This document shows positions 8,377-16,064 of a stretch of 30,626 bases of DNA, piece by piece; position 1 is the stretch's first letter; every line of letters begins with the position of its first letter. A program made the translations under genes and the position numbers. The stretch is from the NCBI GenBank assembly GCA_049609625.1, contig JBMYYR010000024.1, forward strand, positions 1 to 30,626, written 5' to 3'. The notes below the pieces were generated by a model. That model was not told where the DNA came from, did not search any database, and worked only from the letters and a program-made list of their open reading frames with translations. The DNA comes from JBMYYR01 sp049609625. Lineage in GTDB: Bacteria; Bacteroidota; Bacteroidia; Flavobacteriales; CAJXXR01.

Positions 8377-9945
8377 ATGATTGCTAAAATAACTCAGCTT
8401 AAAGAAGAAAAGCCACTACTGCTTTTGTTTCTTATAGCTTTGGTTTTTAGACTCCTAGCCGCAGTTTTTGCCAAAGGCTTTTTGATGTTTGATGATCACT
8501 TTTTATTGGTCGATATTCCTTACGCATGGCTTCAAGATTATGATTTTGATCGATGGTTGCCAAATACTTTAGAAACCAAACCCGCAGGTTTCAGTCTGTT
8601 ATATCCCGCTTTTCAATACGGTTTTTTTAAAGCCATGACAAGTTTGGGTGTTCACGATCCTCAACTTTTGATGTTTTTCAATCGATTGGTTTTAGCTCTT
8701 TTTTCGACGCTTACGCTTGTATTTTCTTATAAAATTGCCTTACACTTTTCGAACAAAAAAACGGCTTTTCAAGTTGGATTATTACTTTCCGTTTTGGCTT
8801 TGATGCCTTATTTGAGCGTTAGGAATTTGGTTGAAGTGATTGGCATTCCCTTTGTGATGTGGGGCATTTGGTGGCAACTCAAAAATGTGGATAACAAAAA
8901 AGCCAATCGCTATGTGTTTTGGGGCGCTTTTATTCTTGGTATCGCGTTTTCGGTTAGGTTTCAGAATGCTTTATTTTTAGCTGGAATAGGTTTGTATTAT
9001 TTGATTGTAAAGGATTGGTTAAAAGCATTTTACTTCGCTTTTGGCGGTGGACTTTCAATGGTTTTATTTCAGTTGCCCGATTGGTTTATTTTTGGAGAAT
9101 TTTTTGCTGAATTCAAAGCTTATTTTGCCTACAACGATGCGCATAAACATGATTTTATTCAGGGCAATGTGTTTAAATATCTACTCGTTTTGCTCGTTGC
9201 TTGCGGCCTTCCTTTAAGCTTTGGCTATCTTTTTGCTTTTTTCCGTTATGCCAAAAAATACCTGATTCTTTTTCTTCCAGCTTTCCTGTTTTTGGCTTTT
9301 CATTCCCTGTTTCCAAACAAACAAGAACGCTTTATTCTTCCCGCATTACCACTCATTTTGACTGTTGGTGTAATGGCTTGGCAGACGTTTTTGAATGAAA
9401 CTAAATCTGGAACCTGGTTTAAAACTAAGGAAAGGTTGTTTAGAACTTTACTTTGGTCCATTAATTTACCTTTTCTATTACTTTTTACCTTCTATTATGG
9501 GAAACAAGCCCGTGTAACTGCGGCAGAAGTGGTTGCAAAACAAAATCAAACTATCAATTATGTGTTGATTGAAGAATCGGATAGACCAGTTGCCACGCGG
9601 ATTCCTTTATTTTATATGGAACAATACCCAAAGTATTTCAACATTACAAAAAACAGAAAAATAGACTCAGAAACTGGTTTATCTATTGCGGCACAACAAC
9701 AATTTGATTTTTGGATAGACGAGCAAGGATTTGATTATCAGATTGTTGATTCGCTTTATCCGCAATTTATTTTTGTTGTCGGTGAAGATGATGAAGTTGA
9801 ACATCGAATAAAAAACCTTAAAACAGTTTATCCAAATATGGAATATTTAGAAACCGCCCGACCTAGTTTTTTAGACAAGCTTTTTCAGCGAAACAAACGC
9901 AATAATAATCGGCCAATTCATGTGTTTGAAAATAAAATTAACTGA
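8377..9945 (+). CDS. GT22-type membrane glycosyltransferase
   Basis: This 522-residue polytopic membrane protein probably transfers a sugar from a polyprenyl-phosphate donor. The N-terminus has a cytosolic leader and a first hydrophobic helix, followed by an acidic loop with FDDHF near residue 37, as in ALG9/PIG-B-like GT-C enzymes. About nine to ten hydrophobic helices follow up to residue 370. A loop near residue 310 reads PNKQERFILPALP, close to the HKEERF-type motif of family GT22. The C-terminal 140 residues are soluble and lack a recognised domain. It opens a compact run with the aquaglyceroporin (6-base gap) and a small membrane protein. Acceptor and donor are unknown. Assignment to GT-C is firm, to GT22 probable. 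Confidence 0.75.
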   Translation: MIAKITQLKEEKPLLLLFLIALVFRLLAAVFAKGFLMFDDHFLLVDIPYAWLQDYDFDRWLPNTLETKPAGFSLLYPAFQYGFFKAMTSLGVHDPQLLMFFNRLVLALFSTLTLVFSYKIALHFSNKKTAFQVGLLLSVLALMPYLSVRNLVEVIGIPFVMWGIWWQLKNVDNKKANRYVFWGAFILGIAFSVRFQNALFLAGIGLYYLIVKDWLKAFYFAFGGGLSMVLFQLPDWFIFGEFFAEFKAYFAYNDAHKHDFIQGNVFKYLLVLLVACGLPLSFGYLFAFFRYAKKYLILFLPAFLFLAFHSLFPNKQERFILPALPLILTVGVMAWQTFLNETKSGTWFKTKERLFRTLLWSINLPFLLLFTFYYGKQARVTAAEVVAKQNQTINYVLIEESDRPVATRIPLFYMEQYPKYFNITKNRKIDSETGLSIAAQQQFDFWIDEQGFDYQIVDSLYPQFIFVVGEDDEVEHRIKNLKTVYPNMEYLETARPSFLDKLFQRNKRNNNRPIHVFENKIN

Positions 9946-9951
9946 TTGAAA

Positions 9952-10767
9952 ATGAAAATAAAAGAATATCTTGGCGAATCCATCGGCACGTTTATTTTAG
10001 TGCTTTTTGGCTGTGCTTCTGTTGCGCTTGCGGTGCTTTTTGGCGCACTCAATAGTCTGCTCGAAGTGGCTTTAGTTTGGGGTTTTGGTGTTGCTTTAGC
10101 CATTTTTACTGTCAGGAATAGTTGTCCTGCGCATTTGAATCCTGCGGTGAGTATCGCTATGTGTTTTGCAAAAAAACTAGAGTTCAAAAAACTGGCAGGC
10201 TATATCCTAAGTCAGCTGTTTGGAGCTATTTTGGCTGGATTGGTTTTGTATGCCATATTTGGTTCTGCTATAGACCATTTCGAAGCTACAAATCACATCC
10301 TCCGCGGAAGTCCAGAATCCCAACAAACCGCCATGATTTTCGGTGAATTTTACCCGAATCCGGGCTTCAAAGATCAATTAAGTATCTCAACTTTAGGAGC
10401 TTGCCTTTTAGAAGGCTTTGGTACCTTTCTTTTAGTTTTTATGATTTTTAGACTTACAGAAAAGGAAAAAGACATCAATAATAGTACGCCTTTGCTTATT
10501 GGTTTAAGCGTTACTATCATCATTTGTTTAGTTGCGCCTTTCACTCAAGCTGGACTCAATCCGGCAAGAGATTTTGGTCCAAGACTCGTCGCCTACTTTA
10601 TGGGTTGGGGATCCGCCGCTTTTCCAACTGCCAACTTCGGATTTTTTACAGTCTATATTCTTTCTCCTATTCTAGGTGGAATTTTGGCTGGGTTTTGTCA
10701 TCGTTTGTTGAGCAATCAAGCTCATCTACCCCAATCTGAACTAAAACATGAGGCTAAAAACAACTAA
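9952..10767 (+). CDS. MIP-family aquaglyceroporin (GlpF-like)
   Basis: This 271-residue channel has six hydrophobic segments and both half-helix motifs: HLNPAV near residue 62 and GLNPARDFGPR near residue 202. The aspartate after NPAR is the hallmark of glycerol facilitators rather than strict water channels. Trp is present at the position of the GlpF filter Trp48 (VWGFGVALAI). The position equivalent to Phe200, three before the second NPA, is Ala, so the pore may be wider than in E. coli GlpF. A TTG at 9946 would also be in frame. ATG 9952 is preferred and leaves a 6-base gap after the glycosyltransferase. No glycerol kinase gene is nearby. The last 20 bases overlap the next gene. Confidence 0.85.
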   Translation: MKIKEYLGESIGTFILVLFGCASVALAVLFGALNSLLEVALVWGFGVALAIFTVRNSCPAHLNPAVSIAMCFAKKLEFKKLAGYILSQLFGAILAGLVLYAIFGSAIDHFEATNHILRGSPESQQTAMIFGEFYPNPGFKDQLSISTLGACLLEGFGTFLLVFMIFRLTEKEKDINNSTPLLIGLSVTIIICLVAPFTQAGLNPARDFGPRLVAYFMGWGSAAFPTANFGFFTVYILSPILGGILAGFCHRLLSNQAHLPQSELKHEAKNN

Positions 10768-11257
10768 AAACCTTTGGATATTTTCTCTGTTAATCATCCT
10801 GTTATTCTTCATTACAGAATTTGTCATGGATCTGATTTTTGAAGACAATACACCATTTTGGAAATTAGTTTTAATCAGTATAATCTCAGGCCTTATGTTG
10901 ATTCATCCTTTCTTTAAAAATGAAGAGCCATTTTCAATTGATATGATTTTGAAAAAACAAAAACGGACGATACTTTTTAAAAGAAAATACAGCAGCTCGC
11001 TGGAGATCAAACACAAAATCATTAGATTTTTAGAAGAAAACGCGTATCGAATTAGTCAAGTTTCCCCTCATCAAATTGACTTTAAAGCCAAGCTTAGTTT
11101 ACCTTCAATAGGAATAAGGTATAGTATTCAATTTGATGAAAATCAACTTGTTATAAAATCCAAACTTAGTTCCTTGTATTTTCCCTTTGATTTTAATAGC
11201 CTAAGATATAAAACAGTAAAATCTATCGAAAACCAGTTAAATGGTTTATTAGGTTGA
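10748..11257 (+). CDS. Small two-helix membrane protein, unknown function
   Basis: This 169-residue protein is not one I recognise. It has two hydrophobic helices at about residues 9-28 and 39-53, then a basic, mixed alpha/beta soluble domain of about 110 residues with no catalytic motif. Its ATG lies inside the 3' end of the aquaporin gene (20-base overlap in another frame), which implies translational coupling. The topology is probably an N-terminal hairpin with the soluble domain in the cytoplasm. Being last in the glycosyltransferase-aquaporin run gives no firm clue to its role. Confidence 0.7.
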   Translation: MRLKTTKNLWIFSLLIILLFFITEFVMDLIFEDNTPFWKLVLISIISGLMLIHPFFKNEEPFSIDMILKKQKRTILFKRKYSSSLEIKHKIIRFLEENAYRISQVSPHQIDFKAKLSLPSIGIRYSIQFDENQLVIKSKLSSLYFPFDFNSLRYKTVKSIENQLNGLLG

Positions 11258-11349
11258 TAAGAAAAAATATTCGTCACACCGTAAACCTTTTAATGACATT
11301 GAACTCAAAATTTTCTCCAAATACATAAGTCTAAACACATATAATATTG

Positions 11350-11357
11350 TACCTTTA
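11350..11357 (+). promoter_or_regulatory. Candidate -7 element for paaABCD
   Basis: TACCTTTA matches TAnnTTTG at seven of eight positions and lies 29 bases before the paaA ATG, in the 129-base gap after the membrane-protein gene. No convincing -33 TTG or operator was found. Confidence 0.3.
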
Positions 11358-11386
11358 TACACTCAAAAAAATAAATCAAAAATCCT

Positions 11387-12313
11387 ATGAGCGAAGTTGA
11401 ATTATTAGAACACTTTCAAGTCAAAATAGATGCTGAGCAAAAAATTGAACCTAAAGATTGGATGCCAGAAAAATATCGAAAAACTTTAGTTAGACAAATG
11501 TCGCAGCATGCTCATTCTGAGATTGTTGGAATGCTTCCCGAAGGCAATTGGATTACCAGAGCACCTTCTTTGAAGCGAAAAGTAGCGCTTTTGGCTAAAA
11601 TTCAGGATGAAGCCGGACACGGACTCTATCTCTATTCTGCTGTCGAAACCTTGGGGACAAGTCGAAAAGAAACCGTTGATGCCTTATTAAGCGGAAAAGC
11701 AAAATATTCGAGTATATTCAACTATCCTACAACCACTTGGGCAGACATTGGCGCAGTTGGCTGGTTGGTTGATGGCGCTGCCATTCAGAATCAAGTTTCA
11801 CTTTGCCGTACGTCTTATGGGCCTTATGCCCGAGCGATGGTTCGGATTTGTAAAGAAGAAAGTTTTCATCAGCGACAGGGTTATGATATTATTTCTGTTT
11901 TGGCACTCGGAACGCCTGCGCAAAAGCAAATGGCACAAGATGCGCTCAACCGTTGGTGGTGGCCGTCTTTGATGATGTTTGGCCCTTCGGATAAAAATTC
12001 TCCGAACTCTGCACAGAGTATGAAATGGAAAATAAAACGTCAATCTAACGACGAACTTAGAGAAGAATTTATTACTAAAACAGTTCCTCAAGCCGAATTT
12101 TTAGGACTAAGCATTCCAGATGACAATCTAAAATGGAATGAAGAACAGCAAAACTACGACCATAGCCCTATTGATTGGGAAGAATTTTATAACGTCGTTG
12201 GTGGAAAAGGCATTTGCAACAAGCAACGCTTGGAAGCACGAACAAAAGCTGAAGAAAATGGCGAATGGGTAAGGCAAGCCGCCGAAGCTTACGCTAAAAA
12301 ACACACAAACTAA
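11387..12313 (+). CDS. paaA: Phenylacetyl-CoA epoxidase catalytic subunit PaaA
   Basis: PaaA is the diiron oxygenase subunit that epoxidises the aromatic ring of phenylacetyl-CoA to ring-1,2-epoxyphenylacetyl-CoA in the cytoplasm. The 308 residues match the usual length of about 309. Candidate iron ligands are visible in the ferritin-like four-helix arrangement: E45 in HAHSEIVGM, E75 and H78 in the QDEAGHG helix, D129, and E158 and H161 in CKEESFHQRQGYD. The gene starts a block with paaB, paaC and paaD at gaps of 18 and 12 bases and a 7-base overlap. The reductase gene paaE that usually completes the set is absent here. Confidence 0.95.
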   Translation: MSEVELLEHFQVKIDAEQKIEPKDWMPEKYRKTLVRQMSQHAHSEIVGMLPEGNWITRAPSLKRKVALLAKIQDEAGHGLYLYSAVETLGTSRKETVDALLSGKAKYSSIFNYPTTTWADIGAVGWLVDGAAIQNQVSLCRTSYGPYARAMVRICKEESFHQRQGYDIISVLALGTPAQKQMAQDALNRWWWPSLMMFGPSDKNSPNSAQSMKWKIKRQSNDELREEFITKTVPQAEFLGLSIPDDNLKWNEEQQNYDHSPIDWEEFYNVVGGKGICNKQRLEARTKAEENGEWVRQAAEAYAKKHTN

Positions 12314-12331
12314 ACGTAGAAATTAAAGACT

Positions 12332-12619
12332 ATGAACAAAACAGAATGGCCACTTTGGGAAGTTTTTATTCGATCTAAAAACGGACTTCATCACAAACAC
12401 GCGGGAAGCATTGTAGCTGCCGACGAAAAAATGGCAATCGAAAACGCAAGAGATGTCTATACTCGGCGCGCCGAAGGCATTTCGATTTGGGTTGTAAAAT
12501 CAAATCAAATTACGGCTTCTTCTCCCGATGAGAAAGGCGCACTTTTTGACCCAGCAAACGACAAAATTTATAGACACCCAACGTTCTATCACATTCCTGA
12601 TGGCGTTGAGAATATCTAA
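12332..12619 (+). CDS. paaB: Phenylacetyl-CoA epoxidase subunit PaaB
   Basis: This 95-residue protein has the exact usual length of PaaB, the small non-catalytic subunit that bridges PaaAC units in the epoxidase. Typical features are the opening WPLWEVFIRSKNGL, the helix AADEKMAIENARDVYTRR, and IWVVKS in the middle. It has no metal ligands. It lies 18 bases after paaA and 12 before paaC, so co-transcription is expected. Confidence 0.95.
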   Translation: MNKTEWPLWEVFIRSKNGLHHKHAGSIVAADEKMAIENARDVYTRRAEGISIWVVKSNQITASSPDEKGALFDPANDKIYRHPTFYHIPDGVENI

Positions 12620-12631
12620 GGAAATCAGACT

Positions 12632-13393
12632 ATGACAACACAACCTGCATTATTTACCTATCTCCTCAGAGCCGCCGATTTGAATCTTATTCTAGGTCAT
12701 CGCCTAAGCGAATGGTGTGGAAAAGGCCCTGTTTTGGAGCAAGATATTGCTTTGATTAACACGGCTTTAGATATTCTTGGCCAGTCCAGATCCTTATTCG
12801 CAAAAGCAGCTGAGCTTGAAGGTTTAGGAAAAACTGAAGACGACTTGGCTTACCTCAGAATCGAAAATCAATATTTGAACCCCTTAATTTGTGAGCAACC
12901 AAATGGTCATTTCGGAACAACCATTGCGCGTCAATTTTTTATTGATGCCTACCAGTTTGTTTTGTATGATGAACTTCAACATTCCAAAGATGAGTTTTTG
13001 GCCGCTTTCGCCGAAAAATCACTCAAAGAAAGTCGATATCACCTCAGGTTTAGTTCCGAATGGCTTTGCCGACTTGGCGATGGAACAGAAGAAAGTCATC
13101 AAAAAATGCAAGAAGCTATTGATGATATTTGGATGTATACGGGCGAATTATTTGAACAAGACGAAATTGAGAATCAACTGATTAATCAAAATCTTATTCC
13201 TAAGTCTAAAGATTTGAAAATCAAATGGATGGATATAGTAAGCAAAGGCTTAAAGCAAGCTTGTTTGACTCCGCCAGATCCAGAAGCATGGATGGTTAGC
13301 GGCGGGCGCCAAGGCCGACATAGCGAGCATTTAGGCTTTATTTTATCCGACTTGCAATACCTACAACGTGCCTATCCTAACGCCGAATGGTAA
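12632..13393 (+). CDS. paaC: Phenylacetyl-CoA epoxidase structural subunit PaaC
   Basis: This 253-residue ferritin-like protein is the structural partner of PaaA. The family resembles PaaA but has lost the working diiron site and stabilises the catalytic subunit. Recognisable stretches are LGHRLSEWCGKGPVLEQDIAL near residue 22, DILGQSRSLF near 48, and the C-terminal DPEAWMVSGGRQGRHSEHLG. The stop overlaps the paaD start in ATGGTAA, which suggests coupled translation. Confidence 0.95.
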   Translation: MTTQPALFTYLLRAADLNLILGHRLSEWCGKGPVLEQDIALINTALDILGQSRSLFAKAAELEGLGKTEDDLAYLRIENQYLNPLICEQPNGHFGTTIARQFFIDAYQFVLYDELQHSKDEFLAAFAEKSLKESRYHLRFSSEWLCRLGDGTEESHQKMQEAIDDIWMYTGELFEQDEIENQLINQNLIPKSKDLKIKWMDIVSKGLKQACLTPPDPEAWMVSGGRQGRHSEHLGFILSDLQYLQRAYPNAEW

Positions 13394-13884
13394 CCAAATC
13401 CGATCAAGCCACTGAAAAGATATGGGCACTTTTGGAAGACATTCCAGACCCCGAAGTGCCCGTTATTTCTATTGTCGATCTGGGCATCGTGAGAGACGTT
13501 CAGCTTTCTGATTTAGAAGTTTCTATTATCATCACGCCAACCTATTCGGGTTGTCCTGCAATGGATTTTATTGAACGTGATATTCGTCAAAAAATTGCAG
13601 AAAGCCCCTATACTTTAGGAGAAATAAAAACAGTTTTGAGTCCGGCTTGGACAACTGATTGGCTATCCGAACAAGGCAGAAACAAGCTCGAAGCCTACGG
13701 CATTGCGCCACCCCAACGTTCTAAAGATAAAAACAGTCTCTTTCTCGATGCAAAAACAATTCCTTGTCCGCATTGCAAATCAACTGATACACAATTAGTT
13801 TCGCAATTTGGCTCAACGGCTTGTAAAGCACTTTACACTTGTAAAACTTGTCTAGAACCTTTTGACTACTTTAAGTGCTTGTAA
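13387..13884 (+). CDS. paaD: Phenylacetyl-CoA epoxidase maturation protein PaaD
   Basis: This 165-residue protein has an N-terminal MIP18/DUF59 domain (about 8-95: DPEVPVISIVDLGIV and PTYSGCPAMD) and a C-terminal zinc-ribbon-like segment with CPHC near residue 121, CKTC near 155 and a terminal FDYFKC. Proteins of this type assist assembly of iron centres in the Paa epoxidase. It overlaps paaC by 7 bases and is the last gene of the block. A 265-base non-coding gap follows instead of paaE. Confidence 0.93.
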   Translation: MVTKSDQATEKIWALLEDIPDPEVPVISIVDLGIVRDVQLSDLEVSIIITPTYSGCPAMDFIERDIRQKIAESPYTLGEIKTVLSPAWTTDWLSEQGRNKLEAYGIAPPQRSKDKNSLFLDAKTIPCPHCKSTDTQLVSQFGSTACKALYTCKTCLEPFDYFKCL

Positions 13885-13990
13885 ACTAAATGGTTAATTT
13901 TGATAGAACTCTAGACTTAAAATGCTAATTTTAATTCATCAGCTCTACATAGCAAAACAAACACACCCGAATGCAACACACATTAACCAG

Positions 13991-14059
13991 TAGTTTGTTT
14001 AACTTTTCAAACTAAAACCAACGTTTGCAACTATTAAATCATTGATTTTCAAACTAAAA
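13991..14059. repeat. CAAACTA repeat array upstream of the pterin genes
   Basis: TTTTCAAACTAAAA occurs twice as an exact 14-base direct repeat (14004-14017 and 14046-14059), with starts 42 bases apart, or four helical turns. The first copy is also half of an inverted repeat, TAGTTTG (13991-13997) with CAAACTA (14008-14014). The array sits 60-130 bases upstream of the -7 element for the PTPS-folE operon and could be a binding site for a dimeric regulator. The rest of 13885-14149 is plain AT-rich sequence. Confidence 0.4.
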
Positions 14060-14100
14060 AATCTAGATACGTTTACTCTATTTTAAATAAGCTCAAAAAG

Positions 14101-14116
14101 TCTGAACATCTTCAGA
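14101..14116. promoter_or_regulatory. Palindrome next to the pterin operon promoter
   Basis: TCTGAA-CATC-TTCAGA is a perfect 6-bp inverted repeat with a 4-base spacer. It ends five bases before the -7 element and would occupy the -33 to -15 zone, a typical place for an operator. No regulator gene is adjacent to suggest the binding protein. Confidence 0.35.
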
Positions 14117-14121
14117 ATGCT

Positions 14122-14129
14122 TATATTTG
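14122..14129 (+). promoter_or_regulatory. -7 element for the PTPS-folE-fabD-pth run
   Basis: TATATTTG is an exact TAnnTTTG match, 20 bases before the first ATG. Transcription would start close to 14135, giving a leader of about 15 bases. The -33 element is not obvious. Confidence 0.5.
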
Positions 14130-14149
14130 CCAATAGAATGAGTTGAATT

Positions 14150-14569
14150 ATGATGTACTTAACACGAAGAGAACGTTTCTCGGCTGCCCATAGATTGTTT
14201 CGACCTGAATGGACTGACGAACAAAACACTGCTGTATTTGGCGGTTGCGCAAATCCGAATTGGCATGGCCATAATTACGAGTTATTTGTTACGGTCAAAG
14301 GAAGCATCGACCCAGAAACTGGCTTTGTAATCAACCTCAAAACTTTGAGTAAACTTATTAAAAATGAGGTAATTGACAAACTCGATCATGCCAACATTAA
14401 CCTCGATGTTGATTTTATGGCAGGCAAACTCTCCTCAACAGAAGTGCTAACCAAAGCTATTTGGGAAGTTTTGGAACCAAAAATAAATGCGGCAGACGCT
14501 CAACTGCATTGCATAAAAATAATAGAAACAGAAAACAATACCGTAAGTTATTACGGCGAACACCTATGA
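14150..14569 (+). CDS. 6-pyruvoyl-tetrahydropterin synthase / QueD family
   Basis: This 139-residue COG0720 protein acts on dihydroneopterin triphosphate. Zinc ligands are H14, H39 and H41. The catalytic cysteine is C33 and the Asp-His pair is D79-H80. The spacing C33-x5-HGHNY, within CANPNWHGHNYE, follows the mammalian-type PTPS pattern. E. coli QueD has C-x3-HGH. The distance from the first HGH histidine to the Asp-His pair (40) also equals that of rat PTPS. The product may therefore be 6-pyruvoyl-tetrahydropterin rather than 6-carboxy-tetrahydropterin, and the usual automatic label 'QueD' should be treated with care. Its TGA overlaps the folE ATG (ATGA), linking it to the enzyme that makes its substrate. 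Start may be ATG 14150 or 14153. Confidence 0.88.
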   Translation: MMYLTRRERFSAAHRLFRPEWTDEQNTAVFGGCANPNWHGHNYELFVTVKGSIDPETGFVINLKTLSKLIKNEVIDKLDHANINLDVDFMAGKLSSTEVLTKAIWEVLEPKINAADAQLHCIKIIETENNTVSYYGEHL

Positions 14570-15150
14570 TGAATAACGAACATAATTTTCCGAAAGAAAC
14601 TACAGAAAAACTAAGTAGAGCATACAGCGATATCTTGGATGGATTAGGCGAAAACAAAGACCGAGAAGGTTTGCTAAAAACACCAGAACGCGTGGCCAAA
14701 GCTATGCAATATCTGACCAACGGCTACAGTCAAGATCCGGTCGACGTTCTAAAATCAGCCATGTTCAAGGAAGATTATAAAGAACCTGTTTTAGTCAAAA
14801 ATATCGAGTTTTATAGTCTTTGCGAACACCATATTCTGCCTTTTTTTGGGCGTGCTCATGTGGCCTATATTCCGAATGGACATATTGTTGGATTGAGTAA
14901 AATTCCTAGATTATTGGAAGTGTTTTCTCGCCGATTGCAAGTTCAGGAACGGTTGACCGACCAAGTTTGCCAATGCTTAAGCGAAACACTAAACGCTAAA
15001 GGCGTTGCGGTATTGATTGAAGCTCAACACATGTGTATGCAAATGCGAGGTGTTGAAACTCAACAATCTACAACATTAACAACATCGTATAGAGGAGTTT
15101 ACACAGAAGATAACAAAAAACAAGACTTTCTTCAAAGTCTAAAACTTTAA
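14566..15150 (+). CDS. folE: GTP cyclohydrolase I
   Basis: FolE converts GTP to 7,8-dihydroneopterin triphosphate, the first step to folate and other pterins. The 194 residues have a helical N-terminus and the tunnelling-fold core. Zinc ligands are C86 and H89 in SLCEHHILPF and C157 in AQHMCMQMRGV. GLSKIPRLLEVFSRR is the conserved central helix. The frame is open upstream, but ATG 14566 is chosen because it overlaps the preceding stop as ATGA and gives the family length. A second ATG follows immediately at 14569. fabD begins 11 bases downstream. Confidence 0.95.
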   Translation: MMNNEHNFPKETTEKLSRAYSDILDGLGENKDREGLLKTPERVAKAMQYLTNGYSQDPVDVLKSAMFKEDYKEPVLVKNIEFYSLCEHHILPFFGRAHVAYIPNGHIVGLSKIPRLLEVFSRRLQVQERLTDQVCQCLSETLNAKGVAVLIEAQHMCMQMRGVETQQSTTLTTSYRGVYTEDNKKQDFLQSLKL

Positions 15151-15161
15151 AACCTAAAACA

Positions 15162-16049
15162 ATGAAAAAAGCTTATATTTTTCCAGGACAAGGTGCTCAA
15201 TTTGTGGGTATGGGACAAGACCTTTACGACGCTTCGGCAGAAGCTAAAACCCTTTTTGAACAAGCCAACGACATTCTCGGATTTCGTATCACAGACTTGA
15301 TGTTTGCTGGAACACCAGAAGATTTGAAACAAACCAACGTTACACAACCAGCTATCTTTTTGCATTCCACAATTTTAGCTAAAATGTTGAGCGAAAACTT
15401 CAGTCCATCAGCTGTTGCTGGTCATTCGTTAGGTGAATTTTCTGCTTTGGTTGCAGCTGGTGCTTTAGATTTTGAAACCGGATTGAGATTGGTAGCTCAG
15501 CGTGCTGATGCCATGCAAAAAGCTTGTGAAATAAATCCATCAACTATGGCTGCTGTCTTAGGTTTGGAGGATGCTGTGGTAGAACAAGTTTGTGAAGAAA
15601 CGGCTGGAATTGTAGTTGCTGCCAACTATAATTGCCCTGGACAATTAGTGATTTCTGGAGAAGTTTCGGCTATCGAAACGGCTTGCGAAAGTCTAAAAGA
15701 AAAAGGTGCTCGCCGTGCTTTGGTTCTTCCTGTTGGAGGTGCTTTCCATAGTCCGATGATGGAGCCTGCAAGAGCAACTTTAGCTAAAGCGATTGAAGAA
15801 ACTAATTTTAAATCGGCTATTTGTCCAATTTATCAGAATGTATCAGCAAAAGCCGAAACAGATACTCAACTTATTAAGAGTCAACTTATTGCTCAACTTA
15901 CAGCTCCAGTAAGATGGACGCAAACTTTGCAAAATATGATGGCGGATGGCGTAGACTCTTTTACCGAAGTTGGTCCAGGAAAAGTCCTGCAAGGTTTGGT
16001 TAAGAAAATCGATAGAAGCTTCCCAACCGAATCGGCAACAATAGGTTAA
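15162..16049 (+). CDS. fabD: Malonyl-CoA:ACP transacylase
   Basis: FabD loads malonyl groups from CoA onto acyl carrier protein for fatty acid elongation. The 295-residue chain shows the FPGQGAQ motif at 7-13, nucleophile S89 in GHSLGEFSA, R114 that binds the malonyl carboxylate, and catalytic H196 in AFHSPMM. The C-terminal VGPGKVLQGLVKKI is typical. It is third in a tight run with the PTPS gene, folE and pth (gaps 11 and 15 bases), a housekeeping grouping with no obvious pathway link. No acpP or fabF is nearby. Confidence 0.97.
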   Translation: MKKAYIFPGQGAQFVGMGQDLYDASAEAKTLFEQANDILGFRITDLMFAGTPEDLKQTNVTQPAIFLHSTILAKMLSENFSPSAVAGHSLGEFSALVAAGALDFETGLRLVAQRADAMQKACEINPSTMAAVLGLEDAVVEQVCEETAGIVVAANYNCPGQLVISGEVSAIETACESLKEKGARRALVLPVGGAFHSPMMEPARATLAKAIEETNFKSAICPIYQNVSAKAETDTQLIKSQLIAQLTAPVRWTQTLQNMMADGVDSFTEVGPGKVLQGLVKKIDRSFPTESATIG

Positions 16050-16064
16050 TTTCCTTTAGATTTT

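Noticed and set aside
9918..10187. Minus-strand frame of 89 residues across the glycosyltransferase/aquaporin junction
   Set aside because: Covered by two well-supported plus-strand genes. The translation resembles no protein and is biased by the opposite strand's codons.
11798..12091. Minus-strand frame of 97 residues within paaA
   Set aside because: paaA is complete and conserved. The antisense translation is Arg-rich with no domain character.
14461..14565. N-terminal extension of FolE by 35 residues from a TTG codon
   Set aside because: It would overlap the PTPS gene by over 100 bases. The ATGA overlap at 14566 gives the usual family length and start.
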